Position numbers and translations under genes: made by a program
Origin: Chrysogorgia sp. JL179-B06
Taxonomy: Eukaryota > Cnidaria > Anthozoa > Scleralcyonacea > Chrysogorgiidae
Length of the DNA: 64,000 nucleotides
NCBI GenBank assembly: GCA_035772405.1
Contig: JAYKKM010000415.1
Span: 1,092,501-1,156,500 of the forward strand
Direction of reading: 5' to 3'
In this document: one piece after another, positions 41,703 through 64,000 of the stretch
Layout: each line of letters begins with the position of its first letter
How positions within the stretch are numbered: position 1 is the stretch's first letter
Notes under the pieces: model-generated
Seen by the model: the letters and a program-made list of their open reading frames with translations, nothing else
Told to the model about the DNA's origin: nothing
Databases searched by the model: none

Positions 41703-42737
41703 GATTCTTCAAGTTGTAACAAGACAGGAAACAACATCTAGCAACTATGACAATCTTGAAGACATTGTCATTGGTGAAACTGCCTTACTAGCCCAGCCAT
41801 CAACCAGTAAACCAACAAACAGAGGCAAACGAAATGAAAACCAACCGAAAAAAGAAAGAACGAGCACGGATGACAACAATACGACACAACCCATGCAACG
41901 TTCCCTCAACAAACAAGAAAAGTCGTCTCAACGAAACATACTTAATATCATTAAATTACCCAAACTTAAATCGTTATCTAAACCCCTTTGGGTTACCAGG
42001 GTAACCAAGACAACCACGGCGACAACGACTAGTGTAGTGAATGTGGAACAGGGGGGAGACCGTATTGCTGCACTAAAGCAACGATTATTTGAAAAACAGA
42101 ATCAACAGAAGGCAACAACTAAGCGGCCCAAAAGACGAAAAGTTAAGATGGTATTGTCTGCATCTGAAGGACATGTGGCTAAATCACGACGCAGTTTAGA
42201 TAAAGTAAGTTTCTCTCTTGCGTTTTTTGGCAATCTTACGACGCAATGTTTCCTTGACAGAGACTGAATGTTCTTTGGCAGGCACTGAATGTTCTTTGAC
42301 AAGAACTGAATGTCTAGCAACAGAACTGCGTTGAAGTAACAAGTTGCAACGGCGAAAATTGCCTGCGACACAAGTTGCTGCAATCGCTACAGAAAGTAGA
42401 ATGGAGTTCTACTAGCTTTCTGCAATGATTGCGGAACCTTTTTTAACCCCCATCTGCAACTTGTCTCGCAATTTTCCTCTGCACCCGTCGCTCACGTTGT
42501 AAGTCCTAAATTATTGGATTGTAATACGTTATTGAGTGTGTAACGTTGCCAACGCCTTCATTTCTATTCTCTAAAATTCTTTATATATTTTTCTTTTAGA
42601 TATTCAACGCTCGAGATAACTTCGCTCCAACGCTTTACCCGTTATTTTCTAAGCCGAAGAAGAATTTTGACGGCGGAAAACCAACACTAAGTCATTCCTT
42701 ATCAACGGGAGCTTGCGAGATGGCAAAATTCTTTTGA
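41703..42737 (+). CDS. Unrecognised basic protein, last two exons
   Basis: Exon 41703-42204 (acceptor TTCTTTAAG, entered in phase 2) and exon 42600-42737 (acceptor TTTTCTTTTAG) join in phase 0 and end at TGA. They encode 212 residues plus a split first codon. The first part has ILQVVTRQETTSSNYDNLED, then a Lys/Arg/Thr-rich low-complexity stretch, LPKLKSLSKPLWVTRVTK and a basic run (KRPKRRKVKM) that could be a nuclear signal; the end reads SLDKIFNARDNFAPTLYPLF. I do not recognise the family. Earlier exons should lie between 40.1 and 41.7 kb, but I could not place them, so a start in the first exon (MQRSLNKQ at 41893) cannot be excluded. An ATTAAA word at about 42816 may be the poly(A) signal. 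Confidence 0.6.
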
Positions 42738-43970
42738 ACTTTTCTATCTCAACTAAGTTTAGTTTGGCTGATAATCATTTAGGTTACATGACGTACATTG
42801 CTGAATATCAAGAATTAAAGTTTTAATCCATGAGTTGATGTATTTAGTCATCACGCGATCACTTCTATAAATCTCTTTCGTAATGGCACCCAATTACCCA
42901 AATTAAATATTATTTTATATGCTAAGCAGGGGCGAATAGCTTTCGCCTCTCCCCAAAAGACAAATTGCAGAATGTATATTTAGTAATCGAATGTCTGTGT
43001 TCGAATGATAGTATATGAATGTATGATATTACCGACAAGATCGAAAACAACATCTTCCTATTAATGTTCTGTTAAACTGTCAGAAGTAATTAAAAAAATA
43101 ATCATAATATATTTGCTAATTTGCATGTTAACCAGAGTGTTTTACTAAACTAAAGTATTAATATTTCTCTAGTTTACGCGACTCTACTCTAGTAGGCTTT
43201 CTTTTTAAACTAAGTAGAAGAGCGGAAATCGCGGAGTGATTGAGGCTAAAAGGTTCCGTGTAACATGCTGTGTAATGGTCAAAATCGATGCGAGACAAGT
43301 TACACCAATCGTTGCACGAAGTAGAATCGGGTTCTACGTTCTGCAACGATTGTAACTGTTTTTTTCAGCGTTGCATCGTGTAACACCCTTTCAGCAACTT
43401 GTCTCGCAATGTTTCCATAACAACGACTGTGAACGCATGCGCGTCATCCAAGTGTTCTCGCAAAACAAAATGGCTTTTAGTAACACCCCTCACCTTGCAA
43501 CTACAACGTCGCACAAATCATCATTGCGAGAGAAGTTGCACCAATCGTTGCACAAAGTAGAATCGGGTTCTACTTAATGCAACGATTGCAACTGTTTTAT
43601 TCAGCGTTGCATCTTTTAACACCCTTTCAGCAACTGTCTCGCGATGTTCCCATAACAACGACTGCGAACGCATGCGCGTCATCCAGTGTTCTCGTAACTG
43701 AACAAAATGGCTTTTATCGAAAAAAATGCTTTTATCGAAAGCGTGTAACACCTTGCAACTGCAACGCCGCACAAATCATCATTGCGAGACAAGTTGCATG
43801 ACAAATTACACCGTGTAACAGGGCCTTTTACTCTCTACGGCTAAATTCGAACATTTACTGAAGAAACTAATTTATTAATAAACTACTCGTTACTACACCA
43901 TTTTACCCCAAGAAAACGTGACTTTTTACTACTGAAAAAAAGTGCAATCTACATAATTTTAATTTTTTTT
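42738..43970. repeat. Repeat region with about 236-bp tandem units
   Basis: From about 43283 two units of about 236 bp follow each other, each with GTAGAATCGGGTTCTAC inside a hairpin (CAATCGTTGCA/TGCAACGATTG), CAGCGTTGCATC and CGAACGCATGCGCGTCATCC, with a third partial copy to about 43830. A diverged relative lies at 42320-42480, in the last intron of the preceding gene. These are non-coding; short frames on both strands are artefacts. Confidence 0.6.
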
Positions 43971-44571
43971 AATTTGGCAATATTAGCGCTCCGTCCAGAT
44001 GACGTCAGCAGCGATGTTTGTCCGCTTTTACCCATAATTCTTGCGGCCATAACAAAAGAAAATAGTTCATTTGCATCATTTGTGAGTCAAATTTGGTTTG
44101 TTTGTCCGCTTTTTGAGCTATTAATAGCAGTCAGACTCTACACTATTTGGAGCCATTTTGACTTTTTTGGCCATTTTGAAACGTGTTGGCGTTGCCATAG
44201 TAAACTGAATGTTTCTCTATGAATGACATTTAGTTTCATTCTCTCGTGAAATATTTGTTATTTTATGCACATATATTATTTCTCGTCGTAAATTTGTTGT
44301 ATTTAGTAGTGTGTTGTATCTATCTTTAAAGTGACTGTTCGTGCTTGCTTTGGGGCCGCAGTAATTGGCACTAGCTGTTGCGGTTACCCAGCCTATTGTC
44401 TTAATGTCTGTATTTATGTTTGTAATGTGTATGGTAAAGTTATTAAAATTAGAATTAAAAAAATTAAAAATATTACATCGTGTATTACTTTTCAAGAAAC
44501 AGTATTGACCACCTTAATGGAGCGCCATATGGCCGGAGCCTTGGTGCGACCATTGCGAAAGGCTAGCTATT
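43971..44571. other. Gene-free, LINE 3' end and MITE end
   Basis: At 44352-44470 the block CGCAGTAATTGGCACTAGCT with an A-rich tail marks a LINE 3' end. At 44490-44516 a terminus of the TTAA/GGTGGCTCC MITE family is present. Otherwise upstream sequence of the AAK1-type gene. Confidence 0.45.
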
Positions 44572-44685
44572 ATGTTTAGCATGTTTTCCCAAAGAAGCAG
44601 ATTAAAAGGAAGAAATTACAGAAATCCCTGCTTTCCCCTTGGCTTCCAAACCTCAGGAAAGTCTCTGACCTACGAGCAGTGTACC

Positions 44686-55900
<11,215 letters not shown>

Positions 55901-56426
55901 AGAAGTTGCTCTCATGACTTGAAATATATATGGCGTAACTCTGGCGTTGGTCAATAATGGTGAACTGCTTGGAACTGTAAAGAAATTCTAACAACAATCC
56001 TCGTTGAACATTATTATATAGTTCTACTCATGCGACCAAAACTCCAGGTTGTGTTCAAAGTCGTAACAAGAAAATAGCAAGGAATGTTTTATCAACATTT
56101 TTAATTAGCCTAGTTCCTAGGCCTTCCCGCGGCGTACTTTTCGGAGGTTATCCGAGGATACACCAGAAACCCAGCCGACTCCGCGTCCTATTTCATGCAT
56201 GGCGGGCGCGAAATTTCTAGAAACTAGGCTACTTTTAATAATAAGTCATATCCGTTGTTGCGTGAAATGCAAGTGAAATTCACAAACCAATATTCACCTG
56301 CAAATCAAGTGGTAAAACTTTAGAAACTACTGTTGGCGACTGGTTGTTTTTATTTTACGTCAAAATTAAGCAGTATTTCATCATTTTTCTTGAAGGAGTA
56401 GAACTTTTCACAGCTTGTGAGTGGAC
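55901..56426. other. AAK1 3' region
   Basis: Probably 3' untranslated and flanking sequence; no clear AATAAA. A small hairpin (CCTAGTTCCTAGGC, CTAGAAACTAGGC) surrounds 56108-56230. Confidence 0.4.
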
Positions 56427-56775
56427 GCATCTGGCGCCATATTTGCGCACGCGGTAAACGGGATGATTGCGCGGTAATCACGCGATAATCACGCGGTGAA
56501 ACGCCTTCAAGAAATGTTGGCCATATTTGCGCACGCGGTAAACGGGATGATTGCGCGGTTATCACGTGATAATCACGCGGTGAAACGCGTTCAAGAAATG
56601 TTGGCCATATTTGCGCACGCGGTAAACGGGATGATTGCGCGGTTATCATGTGATAATCACGCGGTGAAACGCGTTCAAGAAATGTTGGCCATATTTGCGC
56701 ACGCGGTAAACAGGATGATTGCGCGGTTATCATGTGATAATCACGCGGTGAAACGCGTTCAAGAAATGTTGCGGA
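56427..56775. repeat. 84-bp GC-rich minisatellite
   Basis: Four copies of an 84-bp unit with GCGCACGCGGTAAACGGGAT, GCGCGGTTATCACGTGATAA and TCACGCGGTGAAACGCG. Because 84 is a multiple of 3, frames stay open on both strands, which explains the apparent proteins. The unit contains the palindrome TTATCACGTGATAA. Confidence 0.9.
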
Positions 56776-56926
56776 AAGCTGTCAGTTGAGTGACGATGTG
56801 GAGAGTGTAATTATTCAATCTAATGTAAAAATTGTCGTACATAGTGTATGATTTTTAATCAATGATTTCCAAAACAATTGCTCTGGTTGCTGTGTATTTT
56901 ATTTCGTTTTTTGTTCCTGAATTATC

Positions 56927-57579
56927 AACCTCGTACCCAGGACATTTCACCTCCACGGTGGAAGGTCGGCGAAAATGGCCCTGGGATCGGCTGGTCACAT
57001 GACATTATTAGAGACCTTTAGATTTGAGGACGAAGACGAGTACGAAGACGAGTTTACCATTGCGCATGGTTCTTTCCCATTGTTGTTTCTCCACTGCGCA
57101 GAAAAGTTCGTCTTCGTACTCGTACTCAATCTAAAGGTCGCTATTGACAACCAGAATTTCTGGGTGTTTTGATATGATAATTTAGGTCATTTGTCTTTGT
57201 CTACTCTGCTGACGTTTGCAACGCTCTGCAGACTTGTTCATGTAAAGCATTCATCCTAAAAGCAACTAATTCATAATACATCCATGATTATCATATAAAT
57301 ATCATGCATGAACAAGTATATATCGAATGCAGTTCTTGACAATTAACCAAGCCCTTATATTTTTTATTTGCGGTAAAATTTAAAGGCGAGGTAAAATTTA
57401 AAGGCGAGGAAATTTAATAACATGTGGATTTAGATGAATAAATTATACTCTAGCTGAATTAATCGAGTTTTAGAACTGGCCAATAAGATTATGGAATTGA
57501 CCAGCCGATCCCAGGGCCATTTTCGCCGCACAAGGTTGCCAGAATTATTAGTTAGTAGTATAATGGTATGTACGAGGTT
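56927..57579. mobile_element. Element with AACCTCGTAC inverted ends
   Basis: The ends AACCTCGTAC / GTACGAGGTT and inner arms GGCGAAAATGGCCCTGGGAT / ATCCCAGGGCCATTTTCGCC face each other. Inside, a second hairpin (GACCTTTAGATTTGAGGACG and its complement at 57140) lies at 57010-57145. Non-coding, MITE-like. Confidence 0.7.
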
Positions 57580-57594
57580 AAATGATATTTTGTG

Positions 57595-57778
57595 TTCACT
57601 TTTGCGATTTCGTGTTCACTTTTAAGATTTCGTGTTCACTTTTGAGATTTCGTGTTCACTTTTGAGATTTCGTGTTCACTTTTGAGATTTCGTGTTCACT
57701 TTTCAGATTTCGTGTTCACTTTTCAGATTTCGTGTTCACTTTTCAGATTTCGTGTTCACTTTTGAGATTTCGTGTGTA
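57595..57778. repeat. 20-bp minisatellite
   Basis: Nine copies of GATTTCGTGTTCACTTTTGA with single-base variants. The frame through it (FRFRVHFSDFVF) is an artefact. Confidence 0.92.
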
Positions 57779-58310
57779 ACTAGGTTAATGTTAGGGTTCA
57801 TACTAGAGAGCTTAGTGCGAGCACGCGGGCGAGTCTACAGGACGGGCGGGCAGGCGGGAAAATGTATTTGTAGGAGCACGCGGGCAAAACGTCCTGAGAG
57901 GCAGACTTGGAGCATGTTTAGGTTCATATAGACAATTTCCGAATTTTCTTCAATGGCATAAACAAAACAGTAGATACATTACGATGTCATTGACAACCTC
58001 GACTTGAAGCCTTCGTGGGCATTGAAGAAAATTTTAAACTTATTCTAATATTAATCATGTTCCCTGAGGATGATTTTTAACCGTGTTAGCCAGGCAGGTT
58101 TTTCGCGTGAAATAAGGCTGAATAAATAGCCCACTTATGCCAGCCAACCCGAGTAACCGGGCTGGTCCGACTGTTATGAAGTGGCCCAACCTGCAAATGT
58201 AATTGTGAATGTAGTACAAGCCGTAAAGTGTCACGAAATGCGTCAAGAAATTCATAAAATATTTAACCCCCAGACTGCTCAAGAAACGCGAAGCCAACAA
58301 TCAGTAATTA
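57779..58310. other. Gene-free spacer
   Basis: A GC-richer patch at 57810-57880 with GAGCACGCGGGC repeated twice. No exon or RNA gene seen. Confidence 0.4.
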
Positions 58311-58394
58311 AAAAAGTAGAGTGCTGCGTAGACAGTGTTTTGAATATATAGCAAATTGAAAAGGTGGTAAACTGCCAAGAATTTAGTGACGAAA

Positions 58395-58429
58395 TACTGA
58401 CGTTTCGAGCAGAGCCCTTCATCAGAGTA
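58395..58429 (-). ncRNA. Hammerhead ribozyme, family 2, left of pair
   Basis: Minus strand TACT, CTGATGA (58425-58419), stem II GGGC/GCTC with a 3-nt loop and one wobble, GAAA, helix-III ACGT, cleavage C, AGTA. TACT and AGTA pair fully as helix I. Confidence 0.75.
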
Positions 58430-58842
58430 AGACGAGATGAAATAAAATAAATAGGGCTTATATATATTGGCACCACACATCCTCTTGGTCTTAACGAACG
58501 TTTTTCTTTTATTTAATTTCCCACAAGTTTTTTGTTATTTTAGTTTGCTTGGAACTTTTTTTATTATTAGCTTATGCACTTTCATTCCTTTTCAAGTTTT
58601 TGTTTCTTTCTGCTAATATATTATCGCCTAATCCCCTTGGATATTGGACATGTCATTTCTCCCTCCCCCTCAGTCTGTTTCTGATCAACTGTAAAAATAG
58701 CAAATGATTTAACTTTTCGCATCTCATCAATTATTAGTTTGTTTATCTCCCGTGCATTTGATTGGCTACTTTCTACTTGTGACACCCTTTTGGCATATAT
58801 ATATATATATATAAGCCCTATTTCTTTTATTTCATCTCGTCT

Positions 58843-58877
58843 TACTCTGATGAAGGGCTCTGCTCGAAACGTCAGTA
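58843..58877 (+). ncRNA. Hammerhead ribozyme, family 2, right of pair
   Basis: Plus-strand copy identical in its core to the one at 58395-58429 (CTGATGA 58847-58853, GAAAC 58866-58870, ACGT, C, AGTA). Confidence 0.78.
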
Positions 58878-58935
58878 TTTCGTCACTAAATTCTTGGCAG
58901 TTTAGCATCTTTTCAATTTGCTATATAATCAGTAA

Positions 58936-59506
58936 TTAAGTCTTTTAGCAACCTGTTGTTTACCATCCAATTGACCAGTAAGATTGCGAAGTTAAGCAGC
59001 GACATCGCAGGTTAGTTTTGGAGTACACATCATTTGAATATTGCTGTTTCATGAAGAAATACCTCTTCATTTTCTGTGTGGGAAGACTTTCAGAGCTCGG
59101 GTAACAGCATTCTTCTGAGATAATAGTTTCTGAGAGCCGAACGACTGCAAGTTTTTGGTGATTGACAGACACAGTTCAAGCTGTTTATTGATTTGAAACA
59201 TATTCGACTTTCTTTATGGTTTCGAATCATGCGTCCTTGATAATGCGTCCTTGAGGAATGGATTACAATTATGTGTCGGCAGTGTTCCGTGAGGATTGTG
59301 CTGAAAAATACACTATATAGCATCAACGGTTTCATAAGCTAAAGAAAACAGTTTTTTAAAAAGTGTTCTTTAATTTCTGGAGAAACAGCAAAGAAAAATC
59401 GTTCGCATTTTACAGGTGGTTGTTGGTTGTTGCTTTTAAAGTTCGCGATCAAAAAAAGCTTATTTTAAAAGATTGAGAAGGAACATTGGTAAGAAATACA
59501 CCTAGC
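58936..59506. other. Upstream region of the coiled-coil gene
   Basis: 58975-59025 (GCGAAGTTAAGCAGCGACAT, CAGGTTAGTTTTGGAGTAC) faintly resembles the middle of 5S rRNA on the plus strand and may be an old 5S-derived repeat. The promoter of the coiled-coil gene should lie in the last few hundred bases; no TATA box is clear. Confidence 0.35.
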
Positions 59507-62500
59507 ATGGCTTATCAAGTAACCTCGAGTAATCGGGTTTTACATGACCAACTGGAAAAAGCGAAGGAAACATTGGGTAGATTACGTTGTATAAATGGAT
59601 TTACTCCGACGAATTGTGTGACGAGCCAAACAGGCCAGGGCTGTACGAGACATGCGCACGATGTGACGGTCGGGAAATGCATCGAGCGACACGGAGAAAA
59701 CTCTAGGGAGTTCAACTCCAAGGCGTGGAAAAGCGAAGGACTGAAGGATGCCACAAAAAGTGGAATATACTCTAGGTTTTCTCGTGTTGACTTACAACGG
59801 TTACACAAACAAATCGATAGCTTGGAAGAAAGCATACGAGAACCGATCCTTCGATACGTTGAAAGCATGGAAGAGCAAAACCTTGACATGATAGGCGCCA
59901 TAGAGGAAATCCGACGGCAGCTTTCAAAACACGAACGTGTTTGTCCGGCGATGAATATCTCGTCGGAGAGCGTTCGCAATGGATCGGGTGCTTTCGTGAG
60001 CAAGGCGGCGGAAAGTGAGAGCGTATATGTGAAGCTTTGCGCTAGCCAGAAAGCGGAGAAAGAAAGCAAAGATCGTGCGCAGAGTTTGGCGAAAGAGGTT
60101 GAAATTTACCGAGAGAAACTAGAGAGATCTGAAACCCACGTGAAGGAACTGTTTTGGAAAACTTCTCAAAAGCAACCCAGCGCGCCTGCGACAAGCAATG
60201 AGGTATTCCTAGAGAACCAACTGCGTCGTCAAAAGCAACTCACTGAGACTTACTTTAAAGACTCGACAACGAAAGACAAAGAACTCAGCTTCCTCACCAT
60301 CGAAAAATACAACTTAGAAAGCGAGGTTAACTCGTTGGTTACTGATCTCGAGTCGTCCAATCGCAAGAGAGATGAGCTGTTACAGGAGAAAAAAGGATTG
60401 GAATCTAGTGTGGTGGAATATCGTCAGTCCGTCACCAGTCTCCAGCAACAGCTAAATGAGTCCACGGTTGAGAATAAACGATTGAAATCTCAGTTCCATG
60501 ATGTCCTCAACGAAGAACGTAGTCGCGAGGAGAAAATGTCCGAGAATCAAGATCTCCAAGAAAAACAAATCAAGGGACTACGTAAGAAGTTCAAGCAATT
60601 CCAAGAATATCGGAGTTCTCAGGATGATGTTGCTAAGCAACTAGAGGCCGAGAGAGACGAAGTACTAGCGAGGGCTAGAAACTTGAGCAACGAGTACAAG
60701 ATAAAACTGTCGGAATGCAATAGCCTTCGAGAAGAAAATCAACGGTTAACTAAGGAAATCTCTAGTGTTCAAATCGAGGCATCGTTGAGTAAAACAGAAT
60801 ATAGTAATTCCAAGAAATGCGTTGAAAGTCTTAGATGTGAAGTTGAGGAAGCCAAGAGCGCTGTGAGGGTCCTTCAAGATTCTTTGAAAGGTAGCCAAGT
60901 CAACGAATTAAAATCGAGCAGCGAACTCGCTGTATTCAACGACAATGAGGCTAGTCTTCGAATTCGCACTGAAGCTGCTGAGAGGGAACGCTTAGGGATA
61001 GCCGAGGAGCTGAGGGAAACAAAGGGACGAGAGATGGCGCTAAAGGATGAAATGACACGAATGAAGGAAAACGTTGAAACGTCTTTGGGAGAAATTAAAC
61101 ACTTAAGTCAGCATTGTTCTAGTCTGGTGACTGACATAGAACTATCGAAGGAGAAATATATTCAAGTTAAGAAGACGAACGATGAGTTACTGTGGAACAA
61201 GAACGAGGCGGTAAGATACCAGGAGTCTACGAACAGTGAAATAACGCGACTGAGGGACAACTACGGTGAATTATCTGAAAAGAATAATCAGCTCAGTGCT
61301 GACTTGAAAGCCTATAAAAGAATCGTGGTTGAGAAAGAAAATCAGCTTAAAACAATTGAGCTACAGCTGACGCGGCTACACAAAGCGAAAGATGTGGATT
61401 TAAAAGAATTGCTTAAGAAAGACAGAGAAATAGCGTTTTTGAAAGCTAGGGTTTCCTCTGTGCGTAATGGAGTTACTACATCCGGTGGTTTGGCTAGTGG
61501 CGAGAACGAATTTGGCACCGTGAGTAAGGATATCGAGATTTATCTGGGTAGGATTGTGGAACTCGAGAATGAATGCAAAGCTCACAAAGTACAACACGAC
61601 GAGCTTCAGAAACATCAGCACCACACGAAGAGAGAGATTGAGAGGTCTGACATCTTGAAACAAGAACTGGCCAGTCAAGATGACGAGATTCAGAGACTGA
61701 AACGAGAGGTAGCGCGTTCGAAGCAGGTCACGGAGGACCTACGGGATAGAGAGGGGCAATTGAGGATCCTCGTGGACGAGAAGGAGAACCTGAGACAGGA
61801 AGTGGTAAGGCTCAAGTTAAAAGTCGAGCAGGTTTCTGAGTTGAAGCAAGTTTGCGAACAGAAGGAGGAAGAGATGAGGACATTGAGAAGAGCATCTTCG
61901 GAAGAGATGGACCTCGAAGGAAAAGTCACTCGTCTTAAGGACAGGTGTCGGGAGAAAGACGAAGAAATAGAAGAGCTGCATCAAAAAGTCATCGTACTTC
62001 AGGTGAAAATCAAAGACTTCATGCAGCAGAACTCTCAGGTCGAAGAACAAATGAGAACTGTGAAGGAGAAACACTCCATAGAACTGAGCGAGAAGGAGAA
62101 GATCTCGTATGCTTTAAAAACCACAGAAACGAAATATCGAAGTCTCCAAGGAGATTTAGAGGGGGTTAGGAGTCGAAACGAAGCTCTGGAGAAAGAACTT
62201 GTACAAGTAAGACGTCAAGTGGATACTCTTGGGTATGAGAACGAAGAATCCGCTCAAAAAATCGAGGGCCTCATGGCGGTAAACGCGAAGAAGGAGGAAG
62301 AAGTTGGAGAACTCCGCAAGCAAGTTGAGGATCTCGAGAATGCAAAGATTGGAAAAGAAAACATGGAAGCAACCAGTGAGGACATTCCCGATGGATCCAG
62401 CACACCGTTGAGTAATTCTTTGGAGAGTTCAAGGTTGAGTTTCTCTCGCAATGGCAGGACGAGTGCGTACGACGGCAGATTAGAGGCGCTCGAAGAAGAG

Positions 62501-64000
62501 AATATTCAGTTGTTGAACAGACAGAGCGAACTGGAAGAAGAGCTGGATGCCGCGGAACAACACGCACTCGAGTTGAAGAACGCGCTTAAATCGAAACGAG
62601 AAACTGTTAACGAACTCCACGCAGAGGTGGATAGACTAAAAGAGCAACTAAAAGGTGTAGAAAAGGGAAGAGATGAAATGACAGAAGAGAATGACCAACT
62701 ACAAAGGGATTATTTGTTGTTACAACAGAAGATTGAGGACTTAAGAGCTGCGAATGAACGTTATATGAACGAGGCGGATGAGCTGGAAAAGGCATTGACA
62801 GAAGCGGAGAAAAATATAGAGGAATTGGAGAAAAAAATTGAAGATGTGAGTATCACTATGGTAATGATGACAATGACGACAACAACGACTACAACATCAA
62901 CGACAACATCATCAACGACAACATCATTAACAACAACAACGACAACAACGACAACAACAACAACAACAACGACAACAGCAACAACAGCAGCAACAACAAC
63001 AGCAAAAATAATAACAACACCAACAATAACAACAACAACAATAACAACAATAACAACAACAACAGCAACAATAACAACAACAATAACAACAACGACAAAA
63101 AACAACAACATCAACTATAACAACGACGGCAACAACGACGATGACAACAACAATATCAACGACAACAAGGACACCAACAGTAACTTAGAAAAAGTTGCGA
63201 TCTTAAACATAGAAAAGGTTGCGAACTAAAGATTGTTTTTTTGTTTTTTAAGGTTTCTGGTAAATGTGCCAATAGCGAAGGTCAACTTCAAAGTGTAACA
63301 GAGCGCCTGGCAAGAAAAGATAAAGAACTGGAAGTTGTAGAAGCACATATTGATGAACAAAGGAAGCTATGTGATGGATACAAGGTATCTGCTGAGAAAC
63401 AAGAAACACTTATTGAGAAACTAAGAATGGAGAAAGTTTCAGCCGAAGAAACATTCCTGGAAATAAAACTTGAAGTGGCGAAAAAGGAAGGAACGTACAA
63501 AGCTGGCAAAGAGAAATTATCCGAGCTTCAAACACGTCTTTACGAAACTGAAGACAAGTGTTCGAGCAAGACAAACGAATGCAAAAAATTGAGTCGCGAC
63601 AACGAAAGATTAAAGAGAGATATGAGAGAATTAGAGAACAAACTATCGGAACAACAGAACTTGATGAAAAAAAGGATTGCATCAGAAGCGGAAGCATCGA
63701 GTGGTGTTTACAAATTTCTAAGTCTGAACACCGCCGTGAAAGATAACTCGCAAAATGTTGAAGGACTTGAAACAAAATTGAATTCGGCCCAAAACAAGAT
63801 ATCGACGCTGGAGGTCGATTTAGCTAATGATCTTCGGAGGATCTCGCTCCATCGGTCAGCCTCGGACTCCTCTCGTCGAGGATATTCGGAAAATGATAAC
63901 CAATTAGGTATCGACTCCCGGCCAAGATCGCGATCCAATGTGACAACCGATGGCCGCGAGAGCCTGGGTTCGCTTTCACCGCTCCCAAGGGCAGGGACGT
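59507..64000 (+). CDS. Long coiled-coil protein, 3' end beyond the window
   Basis: Exon 1 (59507-62845) encodes 1,113 residues. Its donor is GAAGAT|GTGAGT and the next exon starts at 63253 after TTTTTTAAG, both in phase 0, continuing open to the window edge (at least 1,362 residues). From about residue 85 the sequence is almost unbroken heptad coiled coil rich in Glu, Lys, Leu and Gln, with Ser-rich breaks (for example SSTPLSNSLESSRLSFSRNG near residue 975). The part at the window end is Ser/Arg-rich (RRISLHRSASDSSRRGYSEN), probably disordered. The N-terminal 60 residues contain several Cys and His but no motif I can name. Such proteins are often centrosomal, Golgi or cytoskeletal scaffolds; I cannot choose among them. 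Reading straight through the intron adds a false Thr-rich tail. Confidence 0.8.
62870..63180. repeat. AAC trinucleotide microsatellite in the coiled-coil gene intron
   Basis: About 300 bp of ACA/AAC repeats with ACG, ATA and AGC variants inside the intron 62846-63252. The open frame through it (Thr runs) and the minus-strand Val and Leu runs are artefacts of a 3-bp period. Confidence 0.95.

Larger units (their letters stand above)
58311..58935. mobile_element. Inverted pair of hammerhead-bearing terminal blocks
   Basis: Left block 58311-58470 and right block 58795-58935 are inverted copies (AATATATAGCAAATTGAAAA, GAAATACTGACGTTTCGAGC, ATGAAATAAAATAAATAGGG). Each carries a ribozyme. The 320 bp between them (TTTTGTTTCTTTCTGC and so on) has no clear coding. 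The plan matches inverted Penelope terminal repeats or a retrozyme-like unit. Confidence 0.7.

Noticed and set aside
56350..56789. Repeat proteins on both strands (28-residue units)
   Set aside because: The 84-bp period is a multiple of three, so both strands stay open. No start context, splice site or codon bias supports a gene.
59515..60069. 184-residue minus-strand frame
   Set aside because: Antisense shadow of the coiled-coil exon.

Overview
The window is nuclear DNA of an intron-rich, AT-rich animal with very many transposable elements. An IL-1R-like receptor with Ig and TIR parts, a secreted EGF-TLDc protein, phase-1 exon shuffling, hammerhead-bearing Penelope-like retroelements and many MITEs together suggest a marine invertebrate, most likely a cnidarian (anthozoan). 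That placement is inference; no species marker is visible.

Host genes, left to right. (1) 1653-2537 minus: single-exon PH-domain protein. (2) 7966-10765 minus: TIR-domain receptor with two Ig-like exons and one membrane helix, 5' end not found. (3) 28013-33933 plus: secreted protein with four EGF-type exons and a TLDc domain, preceded by a TATA box. (4) 35078-36296 minus: mitochondrial ribosomal protein S28, head to head with (5) 36589-39926 plus: HDDC2-type HD-domain 5'-deoxynucleotidase. (6) 41703-42737 plus: the last two exons of an unrecognised basic protein. (7) 44686-55900 plus: AAK1/BMP2K-type endocytic kinase in 11 exons. (8) 59507 to the window end, plus: a long coiled-coil protein that runs off the edge. 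I could join every exon below with GT/AG boundaries and matching phases.

Mobile DNA. The most unusual object is a 4.84-kb DNA transposon at 17236-22072. It has TA target duplications, terminal inverted repeats of about 235 bp, an intact DD37E IS630/Tc1/mariner-type transposase, and a second, convergent, intact gene. That second gene encodes a 575-residue protein with a PB1 domain, a Cys/His zinc knuckle, coiled coils and a ubiquitin-interacting-like motif. Both reading frames start at the inner edge of a terminal repeat, so the two repeats probably supply the promoters. The element carries a nested 443-bp mariner-type MITE and sits inside an older Penelope-like 3' end, for which an unoccupied relative exists at 53265-53375.

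The second theme is hammerhead ribozymes. At least eight intact or nearly intact type-I-like cores (CTGATGA, perfect stem II, GAAA) occur on both strands. Several lie at the 3' ends of recognisable Penelope-like fragments. Helix III is a 4-nt self-complementary string (ACGT, or AGCT in one family), which suggests they act as dimers.

Other elements: a hAT remnant with an 8-bp target duplication, four TTAA-flanked palindromic MITEs, a 99-bp MITE with a 9-bp target duplication, a Tigger/pogo relic, tRNA- and 5S-derived SINEs, LINE 3' ends and many micro- and minisatellites. The regions 10.8-17.2 kb, 22-27.5 kb and 42.8-44.5 kb appear to hold only repeats.
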